Shown: positions 5,813 through 14,986, counted from the stretch's first letter. The stretch is 19,447 nt of DNA from JAAYKM01 sp964408155 (GCA_964408155.1 CAYOYJ010000031.1:1-19447); one strand, 5' to 3'. A program made the numbers and translations. Notes: generated by a model from the sequence alone, not told the origin.

Positions 5813-7919
5813 TTTCTCCCAAGGCTTCCTTTCTGCTGAGGCGGATCTTCCCCTGCTTGTCGATTTCCAGAACCTTTACATTCACTTCATCTCCTTCCTT
5901 CAGGATATCGGTTACTTTATTGACCCGTTCTTTTGCTAGCTGGGAGATGTGCACCAGCCCCTCCGTTCCCGGTAGAATCTCGACAAAGGCGCCGAAGTCC
6001 ACCACCCTCTTGACCGTTCCGCGATAAACCTTACCGATTTCCGCCTCCTCGGTGAGCCATTTGACCATGCATACCGCCCGGGCTGCCGCTTCCGCATCGG
6101 AGGACGCAATCGTAATGGTACCGTCGTCTTCCACGTCGATCTTCACGCCGGTTTCATTGACGATCTGCCGGATATTCTTACCGCCGGAGCCGATAACATC
6201 GCGAACCCGATCCGGCCTTACCTTTACCGTTGTAATTCTGGGTGCATAGATGGAAATATCCTGCCGAGGTTCGGTCATGGTTTCCATGAGCTTGTCGATA
6301 ATATGGAACCGACCGTCTTTGGCCTGGTCCAGGGCTTTTCGAAGCACTTCTTCGGGCAGGCGGTCGATTTTGATGTCCATCTGCAGGGAGGTGACGCCTT
6401 TTTTCGTCCCGCAGACCTTGAAGTCCATGTCACCGCAGTGATCTTCGTCACCCAGAATATCGGAGAGAATCACAACCTCTTCCTTCTCCTTGAGGAGCCC
6501 CATGGCGATCCCGGCAGCGATTCCTTTAACGGGAACGCCTGCATCCATCAGAGAAAGCATACCGGCGCAAACCGTCGCCATGGAAGACGAACCGTTGGAC
6601 GACAGAATTTCCGAAACGATCCGGATCGTGTAGGGGAAAACATCTGTTCCCGGCAGAATTGGCACCAAGGCCCGCCGCGCCAGAGCACCGTGGCCGATTT
6701 CCCGACGGCCCGGACTTCTTAAGGGTTTCGCTTCGCCGACAGAGTAGGGGGGAAAGTTATAGTGGAGGATGAACGATCTCATCTCTTCGCCCGTAATGTA
6801 ATCCATCCGCTGCTCGTCCTGGGATGTACCCAGGGTTAATGCGGCCAGAGCCTGAGTTTCTCCCCGATTGAACAGCGCCGAACCGTGGGTCCGGGGCAGG
6901 ATGCCGACTTCGGAACTGATAGGCCGAATGTCCTTCGTCCCGCGACCGTCCACTCGCTTCTGCTCGTTGAGAATCATGTCCCGCAGGATGCGGCTTTCCA
7001 TCTTTTCAATGATTCCGGCCACAACCGGCTTTAATTTTGCGTCTTCTCCGGAAACGTCGGTAATGACGTTCTTTCTGATTTCACTGAGACGGGAATAACG
7101 ATCCTGTTTGCGGGGCATGCGATACGCCGCCTGCAGGTCAACTTCGGCCTTGGCGGTCACCTGGGCCAAAAGCGCTTCGTCGACCGGCTCGGCGACAATT
7201 TCCCGCTTTGTTTTTCCCATATCCTGCTTCATCCTGATCTGAAGATCGATGACCGGACGCATGGCGTTGAGGCCGAAAGAAATGGCATCAACGAGAACAC
7301 TGTCCTCCACTTCCTCAGCACCGCCCTCCAGCATGACCAGATTCACATCGTAGCCGTCATCCTGTTCGCGGGGAACCATTCGGCCTGCCAGAAACAGGTT
7401 AATATCGCTCTCGACCATTTCATCGATGGAGGCATTGCTGACAAAGCTTCCGTTGATCCGGCCGACTCTTACTGCGGCAATAGGCCCCTTGAAAGGAATA
7501 TCCGAAATCTCCAGGGCGACCGAGGTTGCCAGAAGGCCCGTTACATCGGGATCATGCTCCGCATCAACGGATAAAACCGTTGCAACCACCTGGGTCTCAT
7601 GATGGTAACCTTTTGGAAATAAGGGGCGAATGGACCGGTCGATTATACGGGACGTTAAAATTTCGCGCTCATTGGGACGGCCTTCCCGCTTGAAAAATCC
7701 GCCGGGGATTTTCCCTGCCGCGAAGGTCAACTCCTGATAATCCACCGTCAGGGGAAGGAAATCCAGGCCTTCCCGCTTATCCTTCAGAGACACCACCGTG
7801 ACGAGCACCACCGTATCCCCATAAGTCGCAAGAATTGCCCCGTCGGCCTGAGCGGCAACATAATTCGCTTTCAAAGAAAGTTTCTTTCCCGAAAACTCAG
7901 TCGAAAATTCGTTACTCAT
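5802..7919 (-). CDS. pnp: Polyribonucleotide nucleotidyltransferase (PNPase)
   Basis: This 705-residue protein is the phosphorolytic 3'-to-5' exoribonuclease of the RNA degradosome. It shows the full order of two RNase PH-like domains separated by a helical domain, then a KH domain (GxxG loop near residue 575) and an S1 domain (about 628-698, starting GKVYRGTVKRVVDFG). The second core carries the GDEDHCGDMDFKV block with the catalytic Asp residues and LPRTHGSALFNRGETQ with the phosphate-site residues. Length and domain order are standard. It begins at an ATG with GGAGAGGG upstream, follows rpsO after 142 bases, and its 3' end overlaps the M16 gene. The rpsO-pnp spacer holds a stem-loop (7988-8009) of the kind that serves RNase III-dependent autoregulation in E. 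coli. Confidence 0.98.
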   Translation of the reverse strand: MSNEFSTEFSGKKLSLKANYVAAQADGAILATYGDTVVLVTVVSLKDKREGLDFLPLTVDYQELTFAAGKIPGGFFKREGRPNEREILTSRIIDRSIRPLFPKGYHHETQVVATVLSVDAEHDPDVTGLLATSVALEISDIPFKGPIAAVRVGRINGSFVSNASIDEMVESDINLFLAGRMVPREQDDGYDVNLVMLEGGAEEVEDSVLVDAISFGLNAMRPVIDLQIRMKQDMGKTKREIVAEPVDEALLAQVTAKAEVDLQAAYRMPRKQDRYSRLSEIRKNVITDVSGEDAKLKPVVAGIIEKMESRILRDMILNEQKRVDGRGTKDIRPISSEVGILPRTHGSALFNRGETQALAALTLGTSQDEQRMDYITGEEMRSFILHYNFPPYSVGEAKPLRSPGRREIGHGALARRALVPILPGTDVFPYTIRIVSEILSSNGSSSMATVCAGMLSLMDAGVPVKGIAAGIAMGLLKEKEEVVILSDILGDEDHCGDMDFKVCGTKKGVTSLQMDIKIDRLPEEVLRKALDQAKDGRFHIIDKLMETMTEPRQDISIYAPRITTVKVRPDRVRDVIGSGGKNIRQIVNETGVKIDVEDDGTITIASSDAEAAARAVCMVKWLTEEAEIGKVYRGTVKRVVDFGAFVEILPGTEGLVHISQLAKERVNKVTDILKEGDEVNVKVLEIDKQGKIRLSRKEALGENGQ

Positions 7920-7987
7920 CGATTTATTTCCCTCTCCATTTCGATTATTGATAAATATCCTATTCCCCCCACCATGATGGCTTCACC

Positions 7988-8009
7988 GGAACGCGCAAAA
8001 AGCCGTTCC
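7988..8009 (-). promoter_or_regulatory. Stem-loop in the rpsO-pnp spacer
   Basis: The transcript would form GGAACGGC-loop-GC-CGTTCC, six outer pairs (GGAACG with CGTTCC) plus two inner G-C pairs with a bulge and a U-rich loop. There is no U-run after the stem, so it is not a terminator. Its position between rpsO and pnp matches the E. coli processing hairpin cut by RNase III before PNPase autocontrol. That role is inferred here. Confidence 0.45.
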
Positions 8010-8061
8010 TTCTGAGCACCGGAGATGTTGCTGCAGGAATGTCGGCCATACATTTTCCGCA

Positions 8062-8328
8062 TTACTTGCGCAGTCCCAGACGAGAAATGATGCTGCGGTA
8101 TCGCTCGAGTTCCTTTTTCTTCAGATAATCAAGCAATCTCCGCCTCTGACCGACCAGTTTCAGGAGACCCCGCCGGGAGTGGTGATCTTTTTTATGCACC
8201 TTGAAATGCTCCGTGAGATATTCGATCCTGGCGCTCAAAAGCGCGATCTGAACTTCAGGAGAACCCGTATCATGCTCATGAAGTTTGAAATTGCTGATAA
8301 TATCACTCCTCTTTTCTACATCCAACAC
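8062..8328 (-). CDS. rpsO: 30S ribosomal protein S15
   Basis: This 88-residue protein matches S15 throughout. It has HDTGSPEVQIALLSARI, then the 16S-binding HKKDHHSRRGLLKLV segment, QRRRLLDYLKK, and the basic end ERYRSIISRLGLRK. S15 binds the central domain of 16S rRNA early in 30S assembly. The start is GTG at 8328, with GGAGG exactly 8 bases upstream. An ATG six bases closer to that site is out of frame and stops after a few codons. The 64-base gap to truB holds a weak hairpin (GAAACT with AGTTTTC, 8344-8362) that could serve S15 autoregulation, though this is only suggestive. Length equals the family norm. Confidence 0.97.
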   Translation of the reverse strand: MLDVEKRSDIISNFKLHEHDTGSPEVQIALLSARIEYLTEHFKVHKKDHHSRRGLLKLVGQRRRLLDYLKKKELERYRSIISRLGLRK

Positions 8329-8336
8329 CGTTTCAT

Positions 8337-8341
8337 CCTCC
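8337..8341 (-). promoter_or_regulatory. Shine-Dalgarno GGAGG fixing the GTG start of rpsO
   Basis: GGAGG is placed 8 bases before GTG 8328 and only 0-1 bases from an out-of-frame ATG (8336), so the GTG must be the functional start of S15. Confidence 0.7.
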
Positions 8342-8392
8342 CTCTCTTTATTAGAAACTCTCTTAAGTTTTCTCTTTTACCCCGTTGCCGAT

Positions 8393-9322
8393 TTATTTGA
8401 AGACGCGGAGCGTCCGGGCCACCTGTTCATTCATGCCACTGTTGCCAATTTCTTTTGTGCCGCAGAGCATTTCAACAACGGCCACCAAGCCCGTTTCCAG
8501 CGAGACCAACCTTACCATATCTCCCAAGTCAAGAAAAGGAATATGATCGTCTCGCAGTTCCTCGCCTGTCAACTGAGCACCCTCGCGGATTTTCCTCGCC
8601 AGCGGCGCATCCACATAAACGGCTTTGAGTCCGGAAATCGCTTCGTCCAGCGGAATTAGAGCGGAAATGAGCCGTTCTCTTTTCCCCTCATCCGTCAGAC
8701 CGTCCAAAACCAAAGCAGCTTCCTCCGAAAACGAGCCGCTCCGGGTTCTCCTTAAGGCGTAAAGTGCCGCGCCGCACCCCAGAGCTTCTCCGATATCCGT
8801 GCAGAGCGACCTGATGTAGGTCCCTTTCGAGCAGGAAACGGTAAACGTGACCCGGGGTCTGTCCATCACCACCATGGCGACTTGAAAGACTTCCACGGTC
8901 CTCGGTTTCGGCGAAACGGCAATGCCTCTGCGCGTCCAGCGGTAGAGCGGTTTCCCCTTGAATTTTACCGCCGAATAAGCGGGCGGGACCTGCTGTCTCA
9001 CCCCGACCAGGCTTTCTATTGCTCTGACCACTTCGCCTTCCCGGACATCGGGTATCGCTTCCGACAGGATGTTCCCTGTGATATCCTGTGTATCCGTACG
9101 CATGCCGAGAAGAATGGTCGCCCGATATTCCTTTGTATCGGTAACGAGAAAGGGCGAAAGCTTCGTCCCTTCATTGATCATAACCGGTAAAACACCCGTC
9201 GCCAGGGGATCGAGTGTGCCCGCATGCCCGACCTTTTCCGCCTTCAGGACCTTCTTTACCTCGGTCACAACATCATGAGAGGTCTTCCCGGACGGTTTGT
9301 CAATGATCACCAGACCGTCCAT
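8393..9322 (-). CDS. truB: tRNA pseudouridine(55) synthase TruB
   Basis: This 309-residue enzyme isomerises U55 in the T-loop of tRNAs. It starts with the family's GLVIIDKPSGKTSHDVV, followed by GHAGTLDPLATGVLP with the catalytic Asp38. KEYRATILLGMRTDTQD, VPPAYSAVKFKGKPLYRWTRRGI and CSKGTYIRSLCTDIGEALG follow in order. The last 60 or so residues form the smaller C-terminal PUA-like RNA-binding region. It starts 3 bases after the nrnA stop and precedes rpsO by 64 bases. Length is standard for the bacterial family. Confidence 0.97.
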   Translation of the reverse strand: MDGLVIIDKPSGKTSHDVVTEVKKVLKAEKVGHAGTLDPLATGVLPVMINEGTKLSPFLVTDTKEYRATILLGMRTDTQDITGNILSEAIPDVREGEVVRAIESLVGVRQQVPPAYSAVKFKGKPLYRWTRRGIAVSPKPRTVEVFQVAMVVMDRPRVTFTVSCSKGTYIRSLCTDIGEALGCGAALYALRRTRSGSFSEEAALVLDGLTDEGKRERLISALIPLDEAISGLKAVYVDAPLARKIREGAQLTGEELRDDHIPFLDLGDMVRLVSLETGLVAVVEMLCGTKEIGNSGMNEQVARTLRVFK

Positions 9323-9325
9323 GCG

Positions 9326-10279
9326 CTACAAAACCGACCGCACCACATCCAGAACACGCTGATGGACCGCGGTGAAATCACCCTCAATGCGGCAGGCCGC
9401 CGCATTCATATGACCGCCGCCGCCAAAAACGCGGGCAACCTTTTCAACATTCACCTGATCCTTCGAACGCAGGCTCAGTTTGAACAGACCTTCCTTCATC
9501 TCACTGTAAAAGATCGCTACATCGACCCCTCGGATGGTTCGGGGCACATCGACGAAATTTTCGGTATGTTCAAGCTTCGCTCCCAGCGCATCAAGGGTCT
9601 TTTGCAGAGCCATCATCGATCCCACCCGGCCGTCAAGGTCAAAGCGCAGGGTTTCCAAGACTTTCCCCAGCAGTTGAATCCTCACCAGAGGATTGCTTTC
9701 GTAGATGTGCTCGGAAATCCACTGGGGGTCTGCGCCGAAGCCAACGAGGTTGCCGGCGGCCATCAGGGTTTCTTTTGTCGTACTGCTGTAGCGGAAACCG
9801 CCGGAATCGGTCAGGATGGCCGCATAAAGGGTCGTGGCCATCTCCCGGGAGAACGGCACCGACATGGCCGTCGTCAGACGGTAAAGCAACTCACCGGTGG
9901 AACTGGCCGCCGGATCAATATAGGAATAATGGCAGAAACCATCATTCGAAATATGATGGTCGATGTTGAGTAGCCTCTTTATTTTCGCGATATCGCCGGC
10001 CTTGTCGCCGACGCGCTCCATTTCACTGCAGTCCAGAATAAAGGCGGCGTCATAGCGTTCCGGATCATCAAACGCGTTGACGATAACCTCACTACCGGGC
10101 AGGAAGCGGTAGTTATCAGGAATTCTGTCCTGGTTATAAACCACAACTTCCTTCCCCAGGGAACACAGGAGATGATAAAGGGCCAACTCCGAGCCTAAGG
10201 CGTCACCATCTAGCCTGACGTGGGCTGTAATGAGAAACACCTGGTGCTGCCGGATCTGTTCGATGATTTCATGAAGCAT
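9326..10279 (-). CDS. nrnA: DHH-family oligoribonuclease / pAp phosphatase NrnA
   Basis: This is a 317-residue DHH/DHHA1 phosphoesterase that degrades short oligoribonucleotides and dephosphorylates pAp to AMP. Motif I is HVRLDGDALGS (20-30), motif II is LDCSE (82-86), the DHH triad is at 107-109, and the DHHA1 substrate loop FGGGGHMNAA is near the C terminus. The Asp and His metal ligands are intact. In motif I a Leu (codon CTA) stands where Pro is usual. Next to pnp it would finish the RNA fragments that PNPase leaves. The pAp activity also fits sulfur metabolism. The start ATG overlaps the rbfA end by 11 bases, and truB follows 3 bases after the stop. Confidence 0.93.
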   Translation of the reverse strand: MLHEIIEQIRQHQVFLITAHVRLDGDALGSELALYHLLCSLGKEVVVYNQDRIPDNYRFLPGSEVIVNAFDDPERYDAAFILDCSEMERVGDKAGDIAKIKRLLNIDHHISNDGFCHYSYIDPAASSTGELLYRLTTAMSVPFSREMATTLYAAILTDSGGFRYSSTTKETLMAAGNLVGFGADPQWISEHIYESNPLVRIQLLGKVLETLRFDLDGRVGSMMALQKTLDALGAKLEHTENFVDVPRTIRGVDVAIFYSEMKEGLFKLSLRSKDQVNVEKVARVFGGGGHMNAAACRIEGDFTAVHQRVLDVVRSVL

Positions 10280-10634
10280 GGTCTTCGCTCTGATTCTCCA
10301 ATTCCAGCAATATCCGGTCGATCCGGCTTCCGTAAGCGAAAGACGGGTCCGTGCGGAAGATAATCTCCGGGGTATAGCGAAGCTGCAGCCTGCGACCCAG
10401 CTCTTTCCGGATAAAGCTCGTCGCTTTTTTCAGTCCGTCCAAGGTTTCCTGCCGGCAGACGTCCTGTCCCATTTCGACGAAGAAAATTTTCGCCACCCGC
10501 AGATCGTCGCTGACCTTCACCCCGGTAATGGTGAGGGTGCCGATTCGAGGATCACGGATCTCCTTTAAAAGAATATCCGAAAGTTCTTGCTGAATAAGTT
10601 CGGCCACCCGGTCCGCTCTTTTAAAATTCGTCAT
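10269..10634 (-). CDS. rbfA: Ribosome-binding factor A
   Basis: This is about 121 residues with the single KH-like RbfA fold. It has KRADRVAELIQQELSDILL, then the signature IRDPRIGTLTITGVKVSDDLRVAKIFF, and ends at RYTPEIIFRTDPSFAYGSRID. RbfA binds immature 30S subunits near helix 1 of 16S rRNA and is needed for processing and cold growth. The ATG at 10634 matches where homologues begin. An ATG at 10646, adding four residues, is also possible. Either start overlaps the DUF503 stop (14 or 26 bases), and the stop overlaps nrnA, so translation is coupled on both sides. Confidence 0.95.
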   Translation of the reverse strand: MTNFKRADRVAELIQQELSDILLKEIRDPRIGTLTITGVKVSDDLRVAKIFFVEMGQDVCRQETLDGLKKATSFIRKELGRRLQLRYTPEIIFRTDPSFAYGSRIDRILLELENQSEDHAS

Positions 10635-10962
10635 ATTTCTCAACATCCCCTTCCCAGGGGTCGATCAGGTCGGCCATACTCATGATTTCCATTTTGGTTT
10701 TCACAATTTCGGCAACCTGCATGCGATCAATGAAATCCAGAATGTGGTCCATTTTCGCATTGATATACTGCTTGTCATTGCCGACGACAGAGAAACCGAT
10801 CCGGGCACGCTTCCATTGATCGTTGTCGTCGACTTCGGCAATCGACACATTAAATTCGTTCTGGGTGCGCTTCAGCAACTGCTTCAGCACGCCTCTTTTT
10901 TCCTTGAGCGATCGACATGCCGGTATCAGGACATCGATAATACCGGATCCCACCACCATCAT
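10621..10962 (-). CDS. DUF503 (YlxP-like) protein
   Basis: This is a 113-residue DUF503 protein. The N terminus VVGSGIIDVLIPACRSLKEKRGVLKQLL and the following VSIAEVDDNDQWKRARIGFSVVGND are the family's hallmarks. Its C-terminal extension is acidic (about 15 residues, ending EGDVEKYDEF). The family adopts a small alpha/beta fold and is found between infB and rbfA in Firmicutes and deltaproteobacteria, so a role in 30S maturation or initiation is suspected but not established. AGGAG (10974-10978) lies 11 bases before the ATG. Between them is a two-codon ATG-ACC-TGA that ends in TGATG at the real start. Confidence 0.9.
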   Translation of the reverse strand: MMVVGSGIIDVLIPACRSLKEKRGVLKQLLKRTQNEFNVSIAEVDDNDQWKRARIGFSVVGNDKQYINAKMDHILDFIDRMQVAEIVKTKMEIMSMADLIDPWEGDVEKYDEF

Positions 10963-10992
10963 CAGGTCATAAACTCCTGCATTTGTCTTTGA

Positions 10993-13662
10993 TTACAGTT
11001 TCCGTTCGACCTTTTCCTGGGTGTAGGCCTCGATAATGTCTCCCAGCTTCAGATCGTTGAACCCATCGATGCCTATACCGCATTCAAACCCGGAAAGCAC
11101 CTCCTTGGCATCATCCTTAAATCGCCGCAGCGACAGGATCTTGCCGTCGAAAATCTGGATCCCGTCCCGGACAAGGCGTACGCTGGATTTTCGCGTAATC
11201 TTTCCTTCCGTCACGAAACTACCGGCGATGGTCCCCACCTTGGGTACCTTGAAGAGTTCGCGCACTTCCGCTTTGCCCTGGGTGATGTCTTTATATTCCG
11301 GCTCCAAGAGCCCCTCCATGGCGGCCCGTACATCGGCAATCACGTTGTAGATGATGTCATAAAGCTTGATATCGACTCCCTCCTGCTCCGCAATTTCCAC
11401 CACCCGGGTATCGGGGCGGACGTTGAACCCGATGATAATCGCGTTGGAGGCCGAGGCCAGCATGACATCCGTTTCGGTAATCGTGCCGGGGGAACTGTGA
11501 ATAATGTTCAGTTTGATGTCGTCCGTGCTGAGTTTCGTCAAAGCATCACCCAAGGCCTCTATCGACCCTTGGACATCGGCCTTGAGGATCACGTTCAAGT
11601 CCTTCACGCCTTCCTTAATTTTCTGGTAGAGCTGCTCCAGAGTGATCTTGGATGTTGCCGAAAGCTCCTTCTCCCGTTCCCTCCGAATCCAGTATTCGGC
11701 AATGCCGCGAGCCTTCTTCTCGTCTTCGACACTCACGAACTCTGCGCTGACCTGGGGTACGCTGGAGAATCCGATCACCTCAACCGGCATGGACGGCCCC
11801 GCTTCCTTGACCTTGCCGCCTTGGTCGTTGTACATGGCCCGCACCCGACCCCATTCCATCTTGGAAACAAAGGCGTCTCCTTCCCGGAGCGTCCCTTCCT
11901 GAATAAGTACCGTGGCCACGGGACCGCGGCCCTTGTCCAGTTTTGCCTCGACAATGACACCCCGGGCCGGCAAACCCGGATCCGCCGTCAGAACGAGGAC
12001 GTCCGCCTGCAGAAGAATCATCTCCAGGAGATCCTCAATGCCTTCTTTCTTTTTGGCCGAAACCTCGCAGAAAATCGTATCCCCACCCCATTCCTCAGAC
12101 ACTAGATTGTGCTCCGTCAGTGCCTGTTTGATCTTCCCCGGATCGGCGCCCGGTTTGTCCATCTTGTTGATGGCCACCAAAATCGGTACACCGGCAATGC
12201 GGGAATGATTGATGGCCTCGACGGTCTGGTCCATGACTCCGTCATCGGCAGCCACAACCAGAACAACGATGTCCGTTACCTTGGCCCCTCGGGCACGCAT
12301 GGCCGTAAACGCCTCATGACCCGGTGTGTCAAGGAAAACGATATCCCGGTCCTTGAGGCGGACATGGTAGGCGCCGATGGCCTGAGTTATTCCGCCGGCC
12401 TCGCCGTCGATGACGTTCGTTTTGCGGATCGCATCCAGTAGAGACGTTTTGCCATGATCGACATGTCCCATAATGGTCACCACCGGGGCGCGGGGCTGCA
12501 GATTCTTGGCCGCCTGCTCTGTTTTCAGGATCGCCTCTTCGAATTCCTGGGCTGCCGCCTCCACCTGGTAGCCAAATTCGGTGGCAATCAGACTCGTCGC
12601 GTCGAAATCGATGGACTGGTTGATCGTCGCCATGATGCCGATCGCCATCAGTTTGTTGATCACATCCCCGGCCTTTACACCCATTTTCTTGGCCAGTTCG
12701 CCGACGCCGATCGCTTCCCCTACCTTGATGCGTCGTTTGATCGCCTTGGGCGTGGTGATCTGAGTCTTCTTCATCTTGATGGGGGCGGCTTTTTTCTCCT
12801 CCCGCCATCGAACAGGCCTTTCCTCCGTCTCAATCTCGATGTGGCGACTTTTCTTATCGGTGATTTTCTTCAGGAAAGATTTTTTCTTAACGGTAACCGC
12901 CTCTTCCACATGCGGCTCCACAGCAACCTTTTTCTTTTTCCTCCCCTTGTCGTCCTCCTGTGCGGGCTGCGGCGGTCTTTCCGCTCCGGCCGGAACGATC
13001 TCCTTTATTGTTTTAGGCGGTTCCGGCTTCCTCACGGGAACGCGCGGCGCCCCGGGTTGAATGATCGGGGCGGGTCTCGCACCGATAGGCACTTCTCCCC
13101 TGGAAGGTAAAACAGGCTCACTGGGCGGCTTCGTCTCGGACGGCGGCGCCGCCTTGGCCTCGGCAACAGGGGCAATCTGCTCCTCCGAGACCGGTGCGGG
13201 AGACACGGGGGTGACCGGCACGACTTTTTCCTTGGCTTTGACTGCGGGATGGCGTTCCTCGTCGTGAACAGACGCCTTTTCAACCGGTTTTTCCACTTTC
13301 ACGGCCGGCTTCGCTGAAACGACCGCCTCTGCTTCCGGCGCCGCCGGCTCTTTGATTTCTTCCTCTTTCTCTTTGGACGGGGTCTCCGGTTCCGCGGGGA
13401 CAGTGACAGCCGGAGCGGCTTTTTCCTCTTCTGCAGTCGGACGCACCGCCCGGCGACGGATGATTGTCGACGTGATCCGTTTTTCCTCCATCTCCCGTGA
13501 ATCGACGCCCCGAATTTCACGGGTGATGCGTTCGACATCGCCGTCCTCGAGGGTGCTTGAGTGGGATTTTACCGAGATGCCCATCTTTTCCATGCGCGAG
13601 ATTAATTCCCTGTTTTCAAGGCCCAGTTCCTTCGCCAACTCATACACTCTCTTTTTGATCAT
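10993..13662 (-). CDS. infB: Translation initiation factor IF-2
   Basis: This 889-residue GTPase places initiator tRNA on the 30S subunit and promotes 50S joining. An IF2_N module (about residues 1-50, RVYELAKELG) is followed by a long low-complexity linker rich in P, A, E, K and V (about 60-300). A second IF2_N module (VGELAKKMGVKAGDVINKLM) precedes the G domain. G1 is GHVDHGKT at 399-406, G3 is DTPG from 445, G4 is NKMD at 499-502, and a G5 SAKK follows. Domains II, III and the tRNA-binding IV complete it. Length is close to the E. coli long form. The ATG has AGGGGAG 8 bases upstream. It follows nusA by 61 bases, and DUF503 follows after 30. Confidence 0.98.
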   Translation of the reverse strand: MIKKRVYELAKELGLENRELISRMEKMGISVKSHSSTLEDGDVERITREIRGVDSREMEEKRITSTIIRRRAVRPTAEEEKAAPAVTVPAEPETPSKEKEEEIKEPAAPEAEAVVSAKPAVKVEKPVEKASVHDEERHPAVKAKEKVVPVTPVSPAPVSEEQIAPVAEAKAAPPSETKPPSEPVLPSRGEVPIGARPAPIIQPGAPRVPVRKPEPPKTIKEIVPAGAERPPQPAQEDDKGRKKKKVAVEPHVEEAVTVKKKSFLKKITDKKSRHIEIETEERPVRWREEKKAAPIKMKKTQITTPKAIKRRIKVGEAIGVGELAKKMGVKAGDVINKLMAIGIMATINQSIDFDATSLIATEFGYQVEAAAQEFEEAILKTEQAAKNLQPRAPVVTIMGHVDHGKTSLLDAIRKTNVIDGEAGGITQAIGAYHVRLKDRDIVFLDTPGHEAFTAMRARGAKVTDIVVLVVAADDGVMDQTVEAINHSRIAGVPILVAINKMDKPGADPGKIKQALTEHNLVSEEWGGDTIFCEVSAKKKEGIEDLLEMILLQADVLVLTADPGLPARGVIVEAKLDKGRGPVATVLIQEGTLREGDAFVSKMEWGRVRAMYNDQGGKVKEAGPSMPVEVIGFSSVPQVSAEFVSVEDEKKARGIAEYWIRREREKELSATSKITLEQLYQKIKEGVKDLNVILKADVQGSIEALGDALTKLSTDDIKLNIIHSSPGTITETDVMLASASNAIIIGFNVRPDTRVVEIAEQEGVDIKLYDIIYNVIADVRAAMEGLLEPEYKDITQGKAEVRELFKVPKVGTIAGSFVTEGKITRKSSVRLVRDGIQIFDGKILSLRRFKDDAKEVLSGFECGIGIDGFNDLKLGDIIEAYTQEKVERKL

Positions 13663-13723
13663 ACCCCCAACTCCCCTACGATTTGATTCATGACAATATT
13701 AACATTAAATACAGATGGTTATA

Positions 13724-14986
13724 TCAGTACCCCATGCCCAGTTCCTGCTCCAGAAGCTTCGTGGCCTCGCGGATCATGGCCTGGGCCAGCGCCTCGCTGA
13801 TACCGGGAATGGCGGACAGCATTTCGGCATTGGCTGCAGCCACGGCCGCGATACTTCTCAGTCCCTCATTAAACAGACGCTCGGCCATCTCGTCGCTGAC
13901 GCCCGGGATTTTCGTCAAGATCGCGAAGCCCTCTTCCACCTTGTTGGCTTCCAGGGTTTCGCTCTTGACGTCCAGTTTCCAGCCCGTCAGTTTGACCGCC
14001 AGGCGTACATTCTGGCCGTTTTTCCCAATCGCCAGAGAAAGTTGGTCGTCAGGCACCACCACCAGCATGGAGTGATGCTCGTCATCCACAAAAACACGGC
14101 TCACCTTCGCCGGAGACAGGGCGCTGCAGACGTACTGCACGGCGTCGTTGGAGAAGGGTACGATATCGATCTTCTCGCCCCGCAGTTCCTGGACCACGCT
14201 CTGGACGCGGGAACCCCGCATCCCCACGCAGGCGCCGACCGGGTCGATGTCTTTGTCGTAGGTCCGGACGGAAATTTTGGATCTCTTACCCGGTTCACGG
14301 GCGACATTCATGATTTCGATCAATCCTTCGGAGATTTCCGGCACTTCGATTTCGAAGAGCGCCCGGAGAAAATGTGGATGAGTGCGTGACAGGATGATCT
14401 GTGGCCCCTTGGTGATTCGCTTGACTTCCAGCAGGTAGGCCCGGATCCGCTCGCCCCGTTTATACACTTCACGATGAATCTGCTCCGACGTGGGAATGAC
14501 TCCCTCGGCGCGGCCCAGATTGACAATGATGCTTCCCCCTTCGAAGCGCTGGACGAATCCGTTGACGATTTCCCCCTTGCGGTCCTTGTATTCTTCGTAA
14601 ACATTGTCCCGCTCGGCATCCTTGACCTTCTGGATGATGATCTGTTTCGCCGTCTGAACCGCGATGCGGCCGAAGGTGGAAGCATCGATTTTGGCCCCGA
14701 GACTGTCTCCCGGTTCTGCTTCCGCGTCCAGTTCCTGCCTGGCGTAAGTCAGGGATATCTGGGTGTCCGGATCGGTCACCTTTTCCACAACGACCCTGAA
14801 CTGGAAGACCTCGATCTCTCCTGTTTCTTCATTGTAGTGGGCTTCGACATCGACCTGGGGTCCCAGTTTCTTCCGCGCGGCGGAGAGCATGGCCGCCTCC
14901 AGCGCTTCGATAATGATCTCCTTGTCCAGACCCCTGTCCTTACCCATCTGTTCGATCAGACGTTTAAGTTCCGGCAGCATTGACAC
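13724..14986 (-). CDS. nusA: Transcription termination/antitermination factor NusA
   Basis: This 420-residue RNA polymerase-binding protein modulates pausing, termination and antitermination. The N-terminal polymerase-binding domain (about 1-130) is followed by S1 (about 135-200, GEIVNGFVQRFEGG). KH1 has the GMRGSRVQSV loop and KH2 has AIGKNGQNVRLAVKL. A C-terminal helix-hairpin-helix unit follows (TKIPGVSDEMAERLF and AIPGISEALAQAM). It lacks the two full acidic repeats of the 495-residue E. coli protein, as is usual outside gammaproteobacteria. The start is GTG at 14986, five bases after GGGAGG; the ATG two codons later is an alternative. The upstream spacer to rimP is long and holds three stem-loops. 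Confidence 0.97.
   Translation of the reverse strand: MSMLPELKRLIEQMGKDRGLDKEIIIEALEAAMLSAARKKLGPQVDVEAHYNEETGEIEVFQFRVVVEKVTDPDTQISLTYARQELDAEAEPGDSLGAKIDASTFGRIAVQTAKQIIIQKVKDAERDNVYEEYKDRKGEIVNGFVQRFEGGSIIVNLGRAEGVIPTSEQIHREVYKRGERIRAYLLEVKRITKGPQIILSRTHPHFLRALFEIEVPEISEGLIEIMNVAREPGKRSKISVRTYDKDIDPVGACVGMRGSRVQSVVQELRGEKIDIVPFSNDAVQYVCSALSPAKVSRVFVDDEHHSMLVVVPDDQLSLAIGKNGQNVRLAVKLTGWKLDVKSETLEANKVEEGFAILTKIPGVSDEMAERLFNEGLRSIAAVAAANAEMLSAIPGISEALAQAMIREATKLLEQELGMGY

Noticed and set aside
9224..9973. 249-codon plus-strand ORF antisense to nrnA and truB
   Set aside because: It mirrors the conserved DHH and TruB codons and shows no domain of its own.
12454..13110. 218-codon plus-strand ORF opposite infB
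   Set aside because: It is antisense to the IF-2 linker and second N module; no ribosome site or family signature.
13715..14389. 224-codon plus-strand ORF opposite nusA
   Set aside because: It lies opposite the conserved NusA KH domains and reads as a His/Arg-rich shadow.
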